64,000 nucleotides of DNA from Fragum whitleyi (GCA_948146395.1 OX411556.1:25217596-25281595); one strand, 5' to 3'. Numbered from the stretch's first letter, positions 35,021 to 51,238 are shown. Notes: generated from the sequence alone by a model not told the origin. A program made the numbers and translations.

Positions 35021-35741
35021 AAGGCCTGTTTACACCTTCACGATTTTTGGCTATTGTTTCGCTACGATTGGCCACGATTTGTAAAATCGTCGTGTACCGT
35101 GGAGATTCGTAGTTGAACCGTGGTGAATGGTGGTGACTGGTCAACTCTTGATCAATCGTTATGATTCGGGAAAATCCACGGTAGCGCTGAGGAAGTTATA
35201 AACTGTTAAAAAAACATTCGTGGCGAATCGTGGTGGCTATTGGGCGTGGCGTAATTCGTAGCACAACCGTAGCGGAATCGTGCTTATTCGTACTGACACC
35301 GTAGCTGTATTCGCGGCTATTTGTGAAAGATCGTAGCCAGTCATGGAATCGTTGACATTGCGAATTCTCACGATTCACCACGAATTGTGTACGGTTGTCC
35401 TACGAATCTTCCACGCTTTCGCTACGGAGCTCCACGATTTGCCACGATTGGCTCGTGTCGCTACCGCCGTGAATCGTACTACATAGTACCGAATTAAACC
35501 GTCCAAGTATTCGTTGTGCCACCGTGGTCAATCCCCATTGACCGTAGCGTGGTCGTCATGAATCGTCATTGATTCGTAGCGATACCTTACAGACACCGTA
35601 CTAATATCGTGGACATTCTTACTGGAAATTGTAGTGACACTGGATATTTCTACTTTTCGCCGCGATGCATCCCGATTTTCTGACATTGAGAAATCTCTGG
35701 GTGAATCGCAGAGGAAACTGTGAATGTGTAAACGGGTCTTT
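35021..35741. mobile_element. TIR element packed with CGTAGC / CACGAT words
   Basis: The left end AAGGCCTGTTTACACCTTCA is inverted at the right as TGAATGTGTAAACGGGTCTT. Between them at least ten CGTAG/CTACG words and at least five CCACGAT/ATCGTGG words occur on both strands. No ORF of note. The TIR start resembles family G (AAGGCCCGG). Confidence 0.7.
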
Positions 35742-36314
35742 AACCGTTTCAGTGTAAGTCTAATTATTTTCGTTCCTCGTCTTAAACTTGTCAAAGGTCC
35801 AGAGGACATTTTTTTTTCAAAGCATCTTTTGGTTTCTTCGAATTTTTAAAGCGTAGTCCAAGATGGCGACTAGAAATCGTTAAGAAGAAAATTGTCCTTG
35901 TATCAATACACGAAATTCGCAAGAGCCTAGGACGAAAAAGTAACAAAATACATAATTTTAGAGAAAAATGTTGTAGGGAATGTAATAAATGAGTAATGAA
36001 CTGGTTCAGTCCGATATGAAAAAAAAAATCACTCGAATACGTCATAAGGTTGTTAAAAAAACTCGTCCTTCTGAATCGTTTTTAACGCCTAATAACGCAT
36101 TTTTGTGAAATATTTTTGCATGTCAGGCATAACCAGCGGTTTATCTTCCATGTAACCAACAGATAACTGGCTAAGATATCATACGAGGTATATATATAAT
36201 GGAGCACAAGATAATAAATAGTGAATTGAAATGCATGTAGTTCATAGATGATAACCCACATAACACATTGTATATACCTCTTAAATAATTTCTGTCTTGT
36301 ATATTTGTTGCACA

Positions 36315-37520
36315 TACAGGGTGTTTCAGAATATCTGTCCTTATTCTAAACAATTACAGTTCTGATGTGATTAATGAGATTACTTGTGTAAATATTCATC
36401 TGTTTCACAGACAAAATAACATTTTAATTGATATATAATTTGTTCAAGTGTCTCTGATGGTATCAATCCTGTTTAAGGATTTCAATATGACGTCAAATTA
36501 GGGCAATAACTACGTCATGTTTTTTGTTTTTTTGTTTTTTTTTTTTTTTTTTTTTTTTTTCCTTCGGTTATCAATATCATTCATCATGTTGCCTGGCTAA
36601 TGGATTCTACCATATATTATTGAAAGTTACCCTAAACGAGATGGGCCATTAGACACGGATCAGGCAATTTTGAAAGGCGAATCTATTATTACAGTCAATG
36701 GCACATGAGTGAACGTAAATCTTACCAGTATCTGATTAATTTGAAACATGTGAGTTCACTATCAAATAATGTTTATAGTTTCAGCAAGGTAGAATTACTT
36801 TTCATAACACTTTAGCTTTTTGAGAATCGCTGACAATCTTAAAAAAATTTCATCCCTCTCAAGGCTTATCATAAATGTCTGCCATAGTTGTCTGATCCCA
36901 GACTAGTTGACCATCTCTTTTAGGGTTACTTTCATAACGGTAGGATATTTAGCCATTGACTAGCACCTGTAGAAGAACTAAAGAGTATAATCAACCCTTG
37001 TCATGCTGAATGAATTTTGCCTAAAGTTTTTTATCAAAATCAAAGGGCAAAGAGCACTGAAAGTTCCAACTGTAGGTCAATTTTTATTTGAAAAACCAAA
37101 TCTATTGATAATTCTGGTCTGGAGTGAGAAACAGGTGGTGTAAACCAACATCAGACTGCACATGATGTGCAGGCTGATGTTTGTCTATAGCTCCTGCCAA
37201 AGCAGGAATATTCCGGGTTCAGCATGATAAGAGTTAAGAGAGAGGAACAGCCTACCCATTAGCCAGGAGACACGATGAATTTTTAATTCAAGATAAAGAC
37301 CTGACGTCATTATTGCCTAAAATTGACGTCATGATGAAAGGTTTAAAAATCTTTTACGTCAAACATGATTGACACAATCAGAGGCTATTTCACAAATTAT
37401 ATATCAATCAAAATTTTATTCTGTCCGTAAAGCAGATGAATATTTACGCAAATTATCAGATTAATTATATCAGAACCATAATGGTTTAGAATAAGGACAG
37501 ATATTGTGAAACACCCCGTA
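36315..37520. mobile_element. Family Q long-TIR element inserted at TA (1.2 kb)
   Basis: Ends TACAGGGTGTTTCAGAATAT and ATATTGTGAAACACCCCGTA. The arms pair over roughly 200 bp or more (e.g. TAAATATTCATCTGTTTCAC and its inverse), so most of the element is a foldback. A T tract lies at about 36524-36560. No transposase is visible. Confidence 0.85.
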
Positions 37521-37849
37521 TGTTCTCGGTGACAATCTTATAACTGGATTGAATTTGAATTTGTAACTTGTTGATATCTAAAAATAACGTCCAGAGCATC
37601 AGTCATTTCGATTTTCTACATTTAGCTTCAAACAAATTGATTTCCGAATAGCCAAACTCCAAAAGCTTTGTTGTTTGAAAAAAGTTGAAAAGTTCGTTAT
37701 GAGGGAAGAAAACTTGTAGACTAATATGTGTAGACTCTGCATACTCAACACCACTAATTGATAAGAAAGTCGAAAAATGCATTTGTTATAACGCGATTGT
37801 GAGAATGAACAGGTATAACGCTCTCACATTTTTGTTGTTTGTTTTTTTT

Positions 37850-37984
37850 TTTGTGTGTGTGTGTGTGTGTTATTCACCTGTCTTTCTTTCTCTGCGTGTA
37901 TCTCTCTCCCTATCTCTCCCTCTCTCCCTCTCTCCCTCTCTCTCCCCCTCTCCCTCTCTCTCCCTCTCTCTGTCTCTCTCTTTC

Positions 37985-38016
<32 letters not shown>

Positions 38017-38110
38017 CCTCTCTGTCTCTCTCTGTCTCTCTCTCTCACACTCTCTTTCTGTCTGTCTCTGTCTCTGTCTCTGTCTGACTCCCTCTCTCTC
38101 TCTCCCTCTC

Positions 38111-38183
<73 letters not shown>

Positions 38184-38230
38184 CTCTCTTCCTCTTTCTC
38201 TTTCTCTATACCATCTCCCCTCTCTCACAT
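37850..38230. repeat. Long CT-rich microsatellite, ~75 bp before cyclase copy 2
   Basis: (TG)n then nearly pure (CT)n with CTGT and CCCT variants, about 380 bp. It yields overlapping Ser/Leu and Arg/Glu pseudo-ORFs on both strands. It lies where the promoter or first intron of cyclase copy 2 would be. Confidence 0.95.
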
Positions 38231-38499
38231 TTTTCATTTTCAACAATTCATACATACAACTTTAATATGACCTATTAAGGTTACCCGGAAGATTTTTTTC
38301 AGGTTTATGATGACTCTTTACGCTTGGATTCTGGTAGTGGTCATCTTACCTTCAGTAGCAGAAAGCCGAAAACTTGTCGATCTCACTCACACGCTTGACA
38401 GCACAGCTCCAAAATGGCCTCTTTTTGGGTTATTAAGCGAGGAAAAGTATTTCATGAAGACCGACCTACATTGGGCAAGAACTGAACATTTCTGGTAAG

Positions 38500-38660
38500 A
38501 ATATAGTATGTATATGCATATGTATGTATTTGTATGTGTATGTGTGTACGTTTGGGTATATGTGTATGTATGTATATGTATGTATGTGTGTATATGTGTA
38601 TGTATGTGTGTATGTATGTGTATGTGTATATCTATATAAATATATATGATATTCTTTCTC
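38500..38660. repeat. TATG/TGTA microsatellite at the start of intron 1, copy 2
   Basis: Imperfect (GTATATGTGTATGTAT)n beginning a few bases after the splice donor. Confidence 0.9.
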
Positions 38661-38769
38661 TCTAGCAATTGGTAAAAATATCTTTATGATTTCATAAACC
38701 ATTCGTCCAACACTTATTTTTTCGTTTCGGATAATTTCGGACACAGATAGGCTTAACATTAAGCTTGAG

Positions 38770-39085
38770 TCATGTCAGAGCAATCTCAGCTTTTAACAGT
38801 TGTGGTTGCTCTGACAGGGATCAAGCTGGTAGTTACTTTGTCTGCCTACGCGACGAACTTCTTGTCAACACGAAAGAGGTTTTCTAAGTAGGCAGATTAT
38901 ATTCCCTTATATATATTTTGTCAATCTATATGTTTGTTTTACTGTCTGTCCAAATGTTTTCTTTATTATGTTCTTGTACTTCTAGTCGTTGTTAATATGT
39001 TTGCATTTTGTCTGTGTGTATTTAATATGTTTTCACAGTCCTGTAATGGAGGAAATAAAGGTATCTATTGTTATATATAAACTAT
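38770..39085 (+). mobile_element. Possible 3' tail of a LINE
   Basis: 'CAGTCCTGTAATGGAGGAAA' followed by TAAAGGTATCTATTGTTATA has the style of a non-LTR 3' end. No coding part was recognised, so the assignment is tentative. Confidence 0.35.
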
Positions 39086-40019
39086 AAATAAACCTAATGG
39101 TATTTACCGTGTCTATTTTTAGAATTAGTCTGGGAATTTTCCAATTACCTTGACTAATAGGTAAATATATGTAGAAGATTTTAGATCTTTCTAGAAAGGC
39201 CTTTTAGAAAGTGATTCAGACTCAAGAGTATTCTTATGTTCTATGCTATTCCAGATTGTTCTATAGTATTATATAAAGGGGTTCCTACAGCATTCTTGGT
39301 TCACTTGATTTAGACTTATGGTTTCATTTAGTAGTACTGTGTTAAACTAAAAGGGGATTTCTTGTTATCTTAAAAGTGTGTTTGAAAGCGTGTTTAATTT
39401 TAAATTCAGATATTATTGGACTTATTATTTGTGGACCAGGAACTTAATTAAATTGGATCTAAAATTAAAAACTTTAGGATTAAACATTCAAGGTATTGTA
39501 ATTTGTCTTTGTATAAATTTCATATTGTCAATAATTCTGTTATTATTGTCAATAAATATTGTTAATTGTAAAGTTTGTTGCTGGCTTCTTTGTTCTTGTT
39601 ACATTGGCACGTAACACTATCTGTCTATCTACCTATCTATCTATCTAAGCACGAGGGCGTTTAAGTATTTAGATGGTCTCTGCAAAAAATAACGTCCGGG
39701 GTACGTGAATGGGTCATATTAATTCATTCAAGAGAAAGACTATAGAATTCATTAAAACATAAATTGAAAATGGATGCATATGAACGCTTTAACTAGCTCG
39801 AAACCCACGAATATGTGGGAAAATTGAGATATACATTTCACCATCACTTGTGTCTATATCGACGACGTCGCTTGGTAAATCTATGACGTCACAAACTTTA
39901 ATGCGGGAATTATCCGATGTCTTTATTCATACTCTTTATTTATGTTGGACATATAAACTGCAGAAGTGAATAGGCCCAGACCAAAGATATTTAAGTAAAA
40001 AGTCGGGCGTCAATGGCAC
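39086..40019. other. Intron sequence without supported features
   Basis: A (CTAT)n microsatellite stretch lies at about 39617-39647. Otherwise AT-rich. Confidence 0.5.
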
Positions 40020-40384
40020 GTAAATAGAGGATATTGAATGAAGGGTCATTGAATACCGGATTTATTAAACGGCTCATCTATAAACATATAAAACGAGGCT
40101 TTGCCGAGTTTTTATCTATTTTCTATCTATTCTATTTATACTATGACCCGAATTTTTGCGAAAAATCGTCAAAATCTCTGTAATTCATCATTTCAATTTT
40201 TCCGCGAAACTTATAAAGCCGCTTAAAACTGACGTCACAATATATACGTTATGACGTCGTTTTCGCGGTTACAAGATAGCGTTGCTATTCGCTCTGAGCT
40301 CATTTGCATAGTTACTCCACCCGTGTAATATCAAAAATATTCAACGGGGTTATTACACTCCGGCGACGTAGGTCATATTATAAA
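40020..40384 (-). mobile_element. Family B palindromic MITE
   Basis: Inverse of the 13790-14210 copy: GAGGATATTGAATGAAGGGT, AACGAGGCTTTGCCGAGTTT, TTTTTGCGAAAAATCGTC, AAAACTGACGTCACAATATA, CTCATTTGCATAGTTACTCC. Confidence 0.8.
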
Positions 40385-41149
40385 TTTTCTTATTAATCCA
40401 CGTTTTCCCCCAGTTAACGCCCAGATTGTGTTCGTTTATTGTTTGCCAAAAAACGACCAATAACGCACATTGCTAGTAAGAATATGTCGTGAGTTCGAGT
40501 CAGTGACCTTTCTTAGATGGTTTGTTTTTATGTGTGTATTTTGTAATGGGCTATGTGTGTACAATGTAAAGATGTTATATATGGTCGCTCGCAGAACATT
40601 CTGTAAGACGATGTTCATCCAAATAAATTGTTTCAGCTTGACATGCATCTGAATTTGAACACGCATCTTAAACATGTAGTATTTAAATTACGCGCGTGTT
40701 TTAAAAGAAAATTAAACGTTCGTAAACTTCTCTTCATCAATGTTTGCTTATACATTGTACCACATTTGTGTCTGTGTGTGTCTGTGTGTGTTTTGTTGTT
40801 GTTGTTGTTGTTTGTTTTTGTTTTTGTTTTTGTTTTCATTTCAAAAATATTCCAAAATAATTACAATTAAACTTGTAGTTAGCGACCTCTTGAGGCACCA
40901 CCACTTTTCTCTATGTTTGTTTAATGAATCTTGAATTATTATTTGATTGAACTCTGTAACTATATTTTCGATATGATTTACCATATTGGTTACTGCTGAC
41001 TCGACCCTTTTTCAAATATCTAATGAACGTCATTTCCAGATTATCCCTTTATGCGTGACATTTTCCAGTATATAATTTTGCTAATTGCAGATTATACTAC
41101 TGATGAAGCAATTTCATGATCGCGTCAATGTGTCCATAAACGAGTCATC

Positions 41150-41275
41150 TTTAAAAAAATAAATACGAGGCTACGCCGAGTTTTTATCTGTTTATAGATG
41201 ACCAGTTTAATAAATTCGGTATTAAATGAACACAAATTTTATATTCTACTTATAATATGACCCGAATTTTTGCGT
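41150..41275 (-). mobile_element. Partial family B copy
   Basis: 'TACGAGGCTACGCCGAGTTT' then TTATCTGTTTATAGATGACC and 'TATAATATGACCCGAATTTT'. The rest is missing. Confidence 0.65.
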
Positions 41276-41369
41276 GACATTTTCCAGTATATACTTTTGC
41301 TAATTGCAGATTAAACTACTAATGAAACAATTTCATGATCGCGTCAATGTGTCCATGAAAAGAGTCTGA

Positions 41370-41700
41370 TGGGGAAATATACAATACATACTTAGTGTTT
41401 TGTATGAAACAAAAATATCTAATGAGGTTGGGAGAATTGATAATTGTCGAGGCTCTGCCGAGACAATTATCATTTCTCACAACCGAGTTTAACATTTTTT
41501 TCATACAAAAACAAAGTATGTATTATATTTATCTTATAACCTCTATTTGTCTTGTTTTCGTCAATGTTTCTAACTGAAATGCAAGTTTCTAAAAAATAAC
41601 TGGATGATATCGTTGTTCTAAAAATAACTATGTGATATCATGAAAAATATCATATGGGATGTTATCACACAGAAATTTGTATAGTTATAAGATCAAGAGT
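41370..41700. mobile_element. Palindromic element with GTCGAGGCTCTGCCGAGAC centre (family H)
   Basis: The inner arms are 'GGGAGAATTGATAATTGTCG' and 'GACAATTATCATTTCTCACA'. The outer arms are TACTTAGTGTTTTGTATGAA and TTTCATACAAAAACAAAGTA. A conserved right segment has GATATCATGAAAAATATCAT and TTGTATAGTTATAAGAT. Copies: 50550-50870, and a related one at 52900-53060. Confidence 0.75.
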
Positions 41701-41799
41701 TATATGCAATACGTTCGATTAGTTCGAGGGTGGATCTTTCCTTTTATAATATAACATATGATTATGACCATCTAGATAGTGCGCAAAGTGTCGACTCTA

Positions 41800-42179
41800 T
41801 CAGTCAGACTGTGCGGATTACAAGGGCTGACCATGGTAGAAACTCTACGCACTTGGTTGATTTTCTTAATCTAGAAAGATCATCCATCCTTCCCGTGTAA
41901 AAATTTTTAAATGCGACCTCCGATTGACGCCCACCGACACTAACCTCTTGTGCCACGGCGACAACGTCTATCAAGCGACCATATTTTATCAAGCGACCGT
42001 TTTTGGAAACCCTTCTTTGAATTAAAGTATTATTAAAAGGCATTATTTGTCTCAAAAAAATGCAATTAGATACAAATTATATCATAATAATGTTTCTTAT
42101 TTGCACAAAAACATTTACCAAGCGACCATTCTATTATTGGTGGCCTCGTAATTGGTCGGCTTAAACACAATTTACTGTA
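41800..42179. mobile_element. TA-ended element with AAGCGACC words, abutting the copy 2 acceptor
   Basis: It has 'CAAGCGACCATATTTTATCA', AGCGACCGTTTTTGG and AAGCGACCATTC, and ends GGCTTAAACACAATTTACTG-TA at 42179. The acceptor TATTTTCAG follows directly. The left boundary is uncertain. Confidence 0.5.
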
Positions 42180-42627
42180 TATTTTCAGGGGAGCGATCAG
42201 CTATATGGAGTATTACGAACACATGGGTACACATATTGACGCACCTATCCACACTGCTGAAGGTAGATCTACCGTAGATCAAATTCCCGTGGACAAACTT
42301 ATGGGTCCCGGTGTTGTTATTGACATCAAAGAAAAGGCTTAACATGATCCTGATTATGGTTTAACAGTCGCCGATATTAAAGATCAGAGTTTGGGCGAAT
42401 ACCAGATGGCGCGATTGTCATCTTAAACTCGGGTTGGGGACTGAAATTTCCACGGTCTGATCTGATGTTTGGTTCGAATTCTACAAACAATTCAGCGACT
42501 TTTCATTTCCCCGGATTTACCACAGAATCTGCGAAGTTTCTGCTTACAGATAGAAATCTTCGTGTATTAGGAACTGATACACCCTCCTTAGATCTCGGAA
42601 ATGATATAACCCTTCCAGTTCATCTTA

Positions 42628-42870
42628 ATCAAAAATCGCTAAAAAGATAATATCAACAACTGCATTCAAAATAAATATAGCTTGAAAAAATCGTGTTTTC
42701 ACTAATATAATTGGAGTTGTAAGCGTCTGATTGGTCAAAACTCATTTTATTAATCCCAAACAAAATTAGAGATATTGGATTACCTCCCTTTAATTTCACT
42801 TAAAACTCACTCATCGCACACACTCAATTTCACTCCAAAATTTATTTCACTGTGTTTTTCACTATAAAAA
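42628..42870. mobile_element. Truncated family M MITE fused to the broken end of cyclase copy 2
   Basis: Begins mid-arm at 'AAAAATCGCTAAAAAGATAA' and continues through CAAACAAAATTAGAGATATT and 'ATTACCTCCCTTTAATTTCA'. The left ~120 bp of the element are absent, so the junction reflects a deletion rather than a clean insertion. Confidence 0.75.
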
Positions 42871-43062
42871 TTTGAATCAGGAATAGAATAATTTGGTCCT
42901 TATTTTGCACTGTAGTTCTATTTCGAAGCATAAGTAAATAAATTTACATGACTAGAGTATTTCATTTTTGAGTCGGGAAGTCTTTTTGGAGAGAATAAGG
43001 ACATTTTAAAGCAAGCAAATTAAATTTTATTGAATCAATGACTGTGAAAGTTACTAGGATAA

Positions 43063-47275
<4,213 letters not shown>

Positions 47276-47307
47276 AATAATACCTTCGATAGGATACCAA
47301 GAGGTCG

Positions 47308-47375
47308 TACAGTTAAGAACATCGTGAAATTTACAAGTTGAATGATATTGAAATGATTTCGCACTGATATAATGT
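47308..47375. mobile_element. Family M MITE end, 32 bp after the stop of copy 3
   Basis: TACAGTTAAGAACATCGTGA then 'TACAAGTTGAATGATATTGA'. Only one arm end remains. Confidence 0.7.
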
Positions 47376-48195
47376 ATCGGAATATTTGTTTAGTAAGACT
47401 TTAGTCTTGGTAATTAACAGAAAATGTCCTCGCTTTCGATGTGTATTTCAGTAAAAAAAATTAATAAAAATGAAACATTTGCACATAAAGAATTCTTCCT
47501 ATATCGCTGATTTTTATTTTCTCTCATATTATTCATGTAATAAGAGTATTGTGCCTAATACCAATTAGCTGACTGTCTACCGGATAAACGTTCAGTATTG
47601 CTTGTAATAAGCGACCACGAACTCGACCACCAAAAGCGGTCGTTAAAGAAAATGGTCACTTATTACACGTTTTGTTTACAAATTGAATCGTTTGAATATG
47701 TATAATATCAATAATCCTGTGCTGTCTCATTGAGACGATTCTGTCGAGTTTTAAATAACAACATAGGATTCATTTACGATAATTCATATAAATTTACTAA
47801 TGATATCTACTTTGGTCAGATATTTCGATAAAAAGATGAGGATTTTAAAAACGGTCGCTTAATAGAAACGGTCGCTTAAAATAATATATTATCGCTTGCG
47901 CAAGATTGAATGCATAAAAAGAAACGAAGAAAACATTTGATCATGTGGGAAACATTTCTAACATTCGTCTAATACGCATACATTGAGCAACCAGAACAAA
48001 CATGCAATGAAACAATGATATTTGCTGGTAGTCTATTACAACTTTATATTCGTACCTTTTATCGAAAGGAAATGTGAAAACTAGAATCGATACAGTCTAA
48101 TCAGAGGCCTTGGTTTAGGCAAATGTAAAATTGATAAAAAGAAAATTACGGAATGCCTGTAAACAGGCATTGGCTTAATAAACACTTAGGAGTAG
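47376..48195. other. Spacer with fragments of the AAGCGACC element
   Basis: 'GTAATAAGCGACCACGAACT', 'AAAGCGGTCGTTAAAG' and two 'ACGGTCGCTTAA' words (47850-47880) suggest a degenerate relative of 41800-42179. No gene. Confidence 0.45.
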
Positions 48196-48610
48196 ATAAC
48201 ATCTTGAAATCTATAAGACGAATGTTTTTGGAATCGCATGTGTATCTGAACGAATTTGTATGAGGATCTAGTTTTGAATGAACTTAAAGGAAGGTGATAA
48301 AATATTGCTTATCACATTTTTATTATCCCCCTTTAAAGGAAATATATGTAGGTTTCTGTGTATTATCACGGACAAATCAAACGTTCAAAAGTAATTATCA
48401 GTCAATAATTGCAATCCCATGCAATCAAGAATTTTGATTGGTTTAAATCGCATCAGGTGAGGAAATCCGTTGCACTTTATTTCTGTGCAAAAGATATTTC
48501 GGACAAACAAAAAAAAGAAAACATCCATCTGCAAGTCCAGTGTTGTAGGAACTCGAAAATCCATCGTTTCTCGTTCATAACCCTTCGTCGCTATTTGGTC
48601 AGTTAATATT
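48196..48610. mobile_element. Degenerate family M MITE
   Basis: 'AACATCTTGAAATCTATAAG', AAGGAAGGTGATAAAATATT and 'GGTCAGTTAATATTT' fit the order of the family, with much drift. Confidence 0.45.
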
Positions 48611-48962
48611 TAAAATAGTTGCAATAGAATTCATTATTACAAGCGTATCGTTCTGATGCTGAACTGCCTCTAACAGCCGGTCGACGATGATCACCAGGCA
48701 ACGTTTTCAACCACGCTTGTTCACCCTGATTTCGTTTTGAAATGAAACAGTACTAGGCAGAACAATTTTTTTACCATAAATACCTCTAGAAATGCCAACA
48801 TTGTCTTCTAATTGTGTCAAATTTGTAAAATGAAAGCCAGCAAACTCCTATAGTGAGATAACAATACACGTTTTATATACGATCTAAAAATTGATTTTAT
48901 GTTTTGATCACAGAAGGTAAACTTGGATTTTTTTATTATTTGTCCGAGTATTTTAATTGTTT

Positions 48963-50278
48963 TTAGCTCACCTGAGCACGAAGTGCTCAAGGGAGCTATT
49001 GTGATCGATCGTTGTCCGGCGTCCGTCTGTCCGTCACGGCGTCAACCTTTTCTTTAAACGACATCTCCTCCTAAACTTATGGTTCAAAATCAACCAAATT
49101 TGGCAGAAATATTCCTTGGGTAGTCCCTTATGAAAATTGCTCACATGGAAAGGATCCGTGCCATTTCACGGGAAAAGGGGCCTTAATGACAAATTTCTTG
49201 TTTTCACTCTAGAAGCCACAAATATTGTCCAATTTTCATGATACTTGGTCAGAATGTTTGTTAGGTCTTGAGGATGAAGTCTATTGAAAATGGGAAGGAT
49301 CCGTGCCATTTCACAGAAAAAGGCGCCTTAATGACAATTTTGTCAACAATATCTTTAAACGACATCTCTTCCTAAACTTATGAGTCAAAATCAACCAAAC
49401 TTGGCAGAAATATTCCTTGGGTAGTCCCTTATAAAAATTGCTCAATTGGAAAGGATCCGTGCCATTTCACGGGAAAAGGGGCCTTAATGACAAATTTCTT
49501 GTTTTCACTCTAGAAGCCACAAATACTGTCCAATTTTCATGAAACTTGGTCAGTATCTTTGTTAGGTCATGAGGATGAAGTCTATTGAAAATGGGAAGGA
49601 TCCGTGCCATTTCACAGAAAAAGGCACCTTAATGACAATTTTGTCAACAATATCTTTAAATGACATCTCCTCCTAAACTTATGAGTCAAAATCAACCAAA
49701 CTTGGCAGAAATATTCCTTGGGTGGTCCCTTATGAAAATTGCTCAATTGGAAAGGATCTGTGCCATATCACGGGAAAAGGGGCCTTAATGACAAATTTCT
49801 TGTTTAGACTCTAGAAGCCACAAATATTGTCCAATTTTCATGATACTTGGTCAGAATGTTTGTTAGGTCATGAGGATGAAGTCTATTGAAAATGGGAAGG
49901 ATCGGTGCCATACACAGGAAAAGGCGTCTTAATGACAACTTTTTTGTTTACTCTCTAGAAGCCACAAATATAGTCCAATCATCATGAAACTTTGTCAGAA
50001 TGTTTGTTAGGTCATGCGGATGAATTCATTTGAAAATGGGAAGTATACGTGCCATATCACGGAAAAGAGGCCTTAAATACAATTTTCTCGTAAGAGCTCC
50101 AAACGCCACAAATATAGTCCAATCTTCATGAAACTTGATCAAAATGTTTGCTAGGTCACAAGAATGAACTCTGTTGAAAATGGGAAGGTTCATGCCATAT
50201 CATAGGAAATGGAGTCTTAATGATAATTTACTTGAAATATCAGGTGAGCGATTTAGGGCCCTCGGGGTCCTCTTGTTT
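48963..50278. mobile_element. Dispersed element with a 301-bp internal tandem repeat
   Basis: The left end TAGCTCACCTGAGCACGAAG is partly inverted at the right as TATCAGGTGAGCGATTTAGG. Inside, units start at 49060, 49361 and 49662 (GACATCTC.TCCTAAACTTA): exactly 301 bp apart twice, then decaying to about 50240. Each unit itself contains two related halves (GGATCCGTGCCATTTCACGG and GGATCCGTGCCATTTCACAG). No intact ORF. I recognise this repeat style as common in bivalve genomes. Confidence 0.75.
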
Positions 50279-50549
50279 ACATGTACATCTTAAGGATTGC
50301 ATTAATAAAGGCCGAAATTATTTTTCACTGCGCTTATTGGAGTATTAAGTGCAATTGCTTTATCACATGGCTTTAACATAACGCAATACGGCGGTTATTT
50401 GTCATGTGCTAAACCAATTTTACAATTTCGAAGTGTTTTGAACAATTTCAGGGCGTTTTGAGTAATTTCCAAGTGTAAATGTTTTGAATGTTATAAATGG
50501 AGCACTGATAAAGAAGTCTAATGAGAACCCGAAACATGGGGTCTGGATA

Positions 50550-50870
50550 AATATATAACATGTACTTAGTGTTTTGTATGAAAAAAAATATCTAACGAGG
50601 AAGGGAGAATTGATAATTGTCGAGGCTCTGCCGAGAGAATTATCAATTCTTAAAACCGAGTAAGATATTTTTCATACACCACACTTAGTACGCATTATAT
50701 GTATCTTATAATCTCTATTTGTCATGTTTTCGTCGATATTTTTAACAGAAATGCAACTTTCGAAAAATAACCGCATGATATCACTGGTCTAAAAATAACT
50801 ATGCGATATCATAAAAAATATCATACGGGATGTTATCACACGGATATTTGTATAGTTATAAGATAAAAAA
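50550..50870. mobile_element. Family H palindromic element
   Basis: TTGATAATTGTCGAGGCTCT and GCCGAGAGAATTATCAATTC at the centre; GTACTTAGTGTTTTGTATGA and CATACACCACACTTAGTACG outside. The right segment is GCGATATCATAAAAAATATC. Confidence 0.8.
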
Positions 50871-51032
50871 ATAACTGGTTTAGATCGTCATCACTCTTTC
50901 TTATCTCGAGTCTCGGCTATCGTGCAACAAGTATACCACCATATAAAGTATGTAGCTGTCAACACTTAGAGATAAGGACAAAAGGAAAATGTTAACTTTT
51001 TTTGTAATATGTAGATTAAAATTGCTCCGACG

Positions 51033-51238
51033 GCGGCCCTCATTCTTTCCGGCTATTTGTCTCTCACCAAAGGGTTGATAATCGTAACCCCTTTGTGAGA
51101 TAGCAGCTGGAGGCTAGGAAAGAACATGGTGGTTGTACTGTTGACAGAAATACCAGGAACTATTGTTACGTGCTCCATCCGCCGCGATTTAACTGAAAAA
51201 ATGTTTAAAGCGGCGTATAACTCCATCTAATCAATCAA
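51033..51238 (+). mobile_element. 5'-truncated tRNA-derived SINE
   Basis: Body 'CGGCCCTCATTCTTTCCGGC', 'GAGATAGCAGCTGGAGGCTA', 'GTGCTCCATCCGCCGCGATT', with tail ATCTAATCAATCAATTC. Confidence 0.8.

Larger units (their letters stand above)
38307..42627 (+). pseudogene. Cyclase-family hydrolase, copy 2, broken and truncated
   Basis: Exon 1 (38307-38494) is intact: signal peptide MMTLYAWILVVVILPSVAES, then RKLVDLTHTLD and PKWPL, with donor TG|GTAAGA. Exon 2 starts at 42189 (acceptor TATTTTCAG|G) and keeps HMGTHIDAPIH, but TAA at 42340-42342 replaces a Lys codon. A net 7-bp deletion at about 42382-42392 shifts the frame. The exon then stops at about 42627, where it abuts an already truncated family M MITE, so the last third, including the Glu of PLxEYVxNLD, is missing. 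The intron (3.7 kb) is filled with repeats. Transcription cannot be judged, and exon 1 could still be spliced elsewhere. Confidence 0.9.

Noticed and set aside
37799..38278. Long Ser/Leu-rich and Arg/Glu-rich ORFs on both strands
   Set aside because: They are translations of a CT/GA microsatellite. Every frame is open because the repeat has no stop codon.
41804..42055. 83-aa minus-strand ORF (MRQIMPFNNTLIQRR...)
   Set aside because: Lies within the AAGCGACC-type element. Short, with no recognisable domain.
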